DNA from: a virus
DNA: 20,970 nt
Direction: 5' to 3' (one strand)
Virus record (IMG/VR): IMGVR_UViG_3300047550_000690
Span: 1 to 20,970 of that record
Part shown: positions 20,312 to 20,970 of the stretch, one piece after another
Layout of the letters: the number at the start of each line of letters is the position of its first letter
Position numbering within the stretch: the stretch's first letter is position 1
Position numbers and translations under genes: made by a program
The notes under the pieces: generated by a model
The model's database searches: none
Told to the model about the DNA's origin: nothing
What the model saw: only the letters and a program-made list of their open reading frames with translations

Positions 20312-20605
20312 CTATCTCCTGTAGGTTTGTTTCTGGTAACCACCTGCAGGTTTAGCTGCGGCAGCTCCATCCTTAGCTGGTTTAACAGAATAGATAGACA
20401 AGAACTCAGTGCCTTCAGGCATTGACTTTCCTGCGCCAACTATTTTTTTATAACCACCTATATACAACTTTGATGATGCACCAGCATCAGCAACTAATCT
20501 GTAACCAGATAAGATTGCAGTACCTGTGAAATCAAAGTCTGTTTCTTTTTCTTTAGTAGAAGGATCTGTAAAAAATATCCCTCCACTGTTTTTAGCATCA
20601 GCCAT
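20312..20605 (-). CDS. Hypothetical 97-aa protein next to the annealing protein
   Basis: It starts MADAKNSGGIFFTDPSTKEK behind AGGAGGTTTTA, overlapping the ERF stop by eight bases. The central part (FDFTGTAILSGYRLVADAGA, then KLYIGGYKKIVGAG) is beta-rich, and the C-terminus (AKDGAAAAKPAGGYQKQTYR) is a flexible Ala/Gly/Lys tail. A small beta-barrel with a disordered tail beside a recombinase suggests an SSB-like DNA-binding partner, but the tail is basic, not acidic as in typical SSBs. Kept as hypothetical. Confidence 0.6.
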   Translation of the reverse strand: MADAKNSGGIFFTDPSTKEKETDFDFTGTAILSGYRLVADAGASSKLYIGGYKKIVGAGKSMPEGTEFLSIYSVKPAKDGAAAAKPAGGYQKQTYRR

Positions 20606-20970
20606 TAAAACCTCCTATTTTGGTTTGGTTGATTATGTTGTTTCTTGCAGAGCTTTGTGTAAACTTTGAAACTGGTTCTGGTTTTAGATTGTGAAGTTCA
20701 CTCTCTTCATCATCACCTATTTCAAGCATAAAAGTTTTTAGCAAAGCATATTTAGTTGCATAACTAATTGCTTTACCTATTCCTTTATCTGATGGATCAA
20801 CTCCATATCCAACAAATCCCTGCGCTGTGTAACAATCTTCCGGATTATCAATATTCATAAACTTCATGTCTATTGATACCATTGTAAAGTTACCTTCTCT
20901 TGAATGATTAGATACAGAAGGAATTGCTATAATCCCCTGCTTAATCATTTCAGTCTTGATAGTATTATTT
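20598..20970 (-). CDS. erf: ERF-family single-strand annealing protein, C-terminal part
   Basis: The frame is open to the right edge; the first ATG in view (20948) is internal, so the N-terminus is missing. The visible part carries the ERF core: GIIAIPSVSN, FTMVSIDMKFMNIDNPED, VGYGVDPSDKGIGKAISYAT followed by KYALLKTFMLEIGDDEES. 'DKGIGKAISYATKYALLKTF' is the hallmark of ERF/Rad52-like annealing proteins of phages, which pair complementary single strands during genome recombination, concatemer formation or circularisation. The short tail (NIINQTKIGGFNG) is disordered. It is the most upstream visible gene of the minus-strand operon. Confidence 0.85.
   Translation of the reverse strand, partial: NNTIKTEMIKQGIIAIPSVSNHSREGNFTMVSIDMKFMNIDNPEDCYTAQGFVGYGVDPSDKGIGKAISYATKYALLKTFMLEIGDDEESELHNLKPEPVSKFTQSSARNNIINQTKIGGFNG

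Noticed and set aside
1-20970. tRNA genes, CRISPR arrays, insertion sequences, diversity-generating retroelement
   Set aside because: No cloverleaf-like GC-rich segment, no regularly spaced repeats apart from the coding heptads, no transposase, integrase or reverse transcriptase frame was found on reading both strands.

Overview
The window is very AT-rich, densely packed and shows only phage-type genes. Two blocks of genes point toward each other. The plus strand (1-17346) carries virion, tail-fibre and lysis genes, and the minus strand (17341 to the right edge) carries small early or DNA-metabolism genes. The T7-gp17-like fibre N-terminus, the very large ejection-type internal proteins and the absence of any tape-measure gene suggest a short-tailed (podovirus-like) phage. 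Low GC, A/T-ending codons and the gene families seen fit a marine phage of an AT-rich alphaproteobacterium such as SAR11/Pelagibacter. The host assignment is inference, because nothing in the window names the host.

Layout, plus strand. 1-7295 holds three large genes that look like internal or ejected virion proteins. The middle one carries a ParB-like domain and a zeta-toxin-like P-loop kinase domain, which is the architecture of a 'polyvalent' protein; its 5' end is split by an apparent one-base frameshift. 7336-13252 is an adsorption island: a T7-type fibre with about 28 perfect heptads, a small beta-rich protein, then three fibre/adhesin genes (one glycine-rich, two with C1q-like heads), each followed by a small partner gene. 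An HNH homing endonuclease gene sits directly before the third fibre. 13300-14055 is a GT-A-like glycosyltransferase. 14057-14936 holds microproteins, noncoding AT-rich DNA, a hairpin and a perfect DnaA box. 14937-16346 is a lysis cassette: coiled-coil/TM protein, PD-(D/E)XK-like protein, M15 peptidase and holin. 16339-17346 is a run of small, mostly basic proteins, including a DUF6321-like protein and a zinc-binding protein.

Layout, minus strand, in transcription order from the right edge: an ERF-type single-strand annealing protein (cut by the window), a small Gly/Ala/Lys protein, a LexA-like winged helix without a protease domain, a MazG-like helical protein, and a 55-aa protein. After a 104-bp intergenic region rich in direct and inverted repeats come eleven small genes, most overlapping their neighbour by 4-8 bases. 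The last encodes a protein ending in a clear DnaA domain IV (DnaA-box-binding domain) with no AAA+ module.

Together the minus block would support replication, recombination and early control, and the plus block builds the particle, decorates or adapts the fibres and lyses the cell. The most unusual points are the AAA-less DnaA-box-binding protein together with a DnaA box in the window, the polyvalent virion protein, the modular fibre/partner pairs, and the homing endonuclease whose first residues copy those of the fibre it precedes. No tRNA, rRNA, CRISPR array, insertion sequence or integrase is visible, and no stretch over 300 bases lacks a gene.
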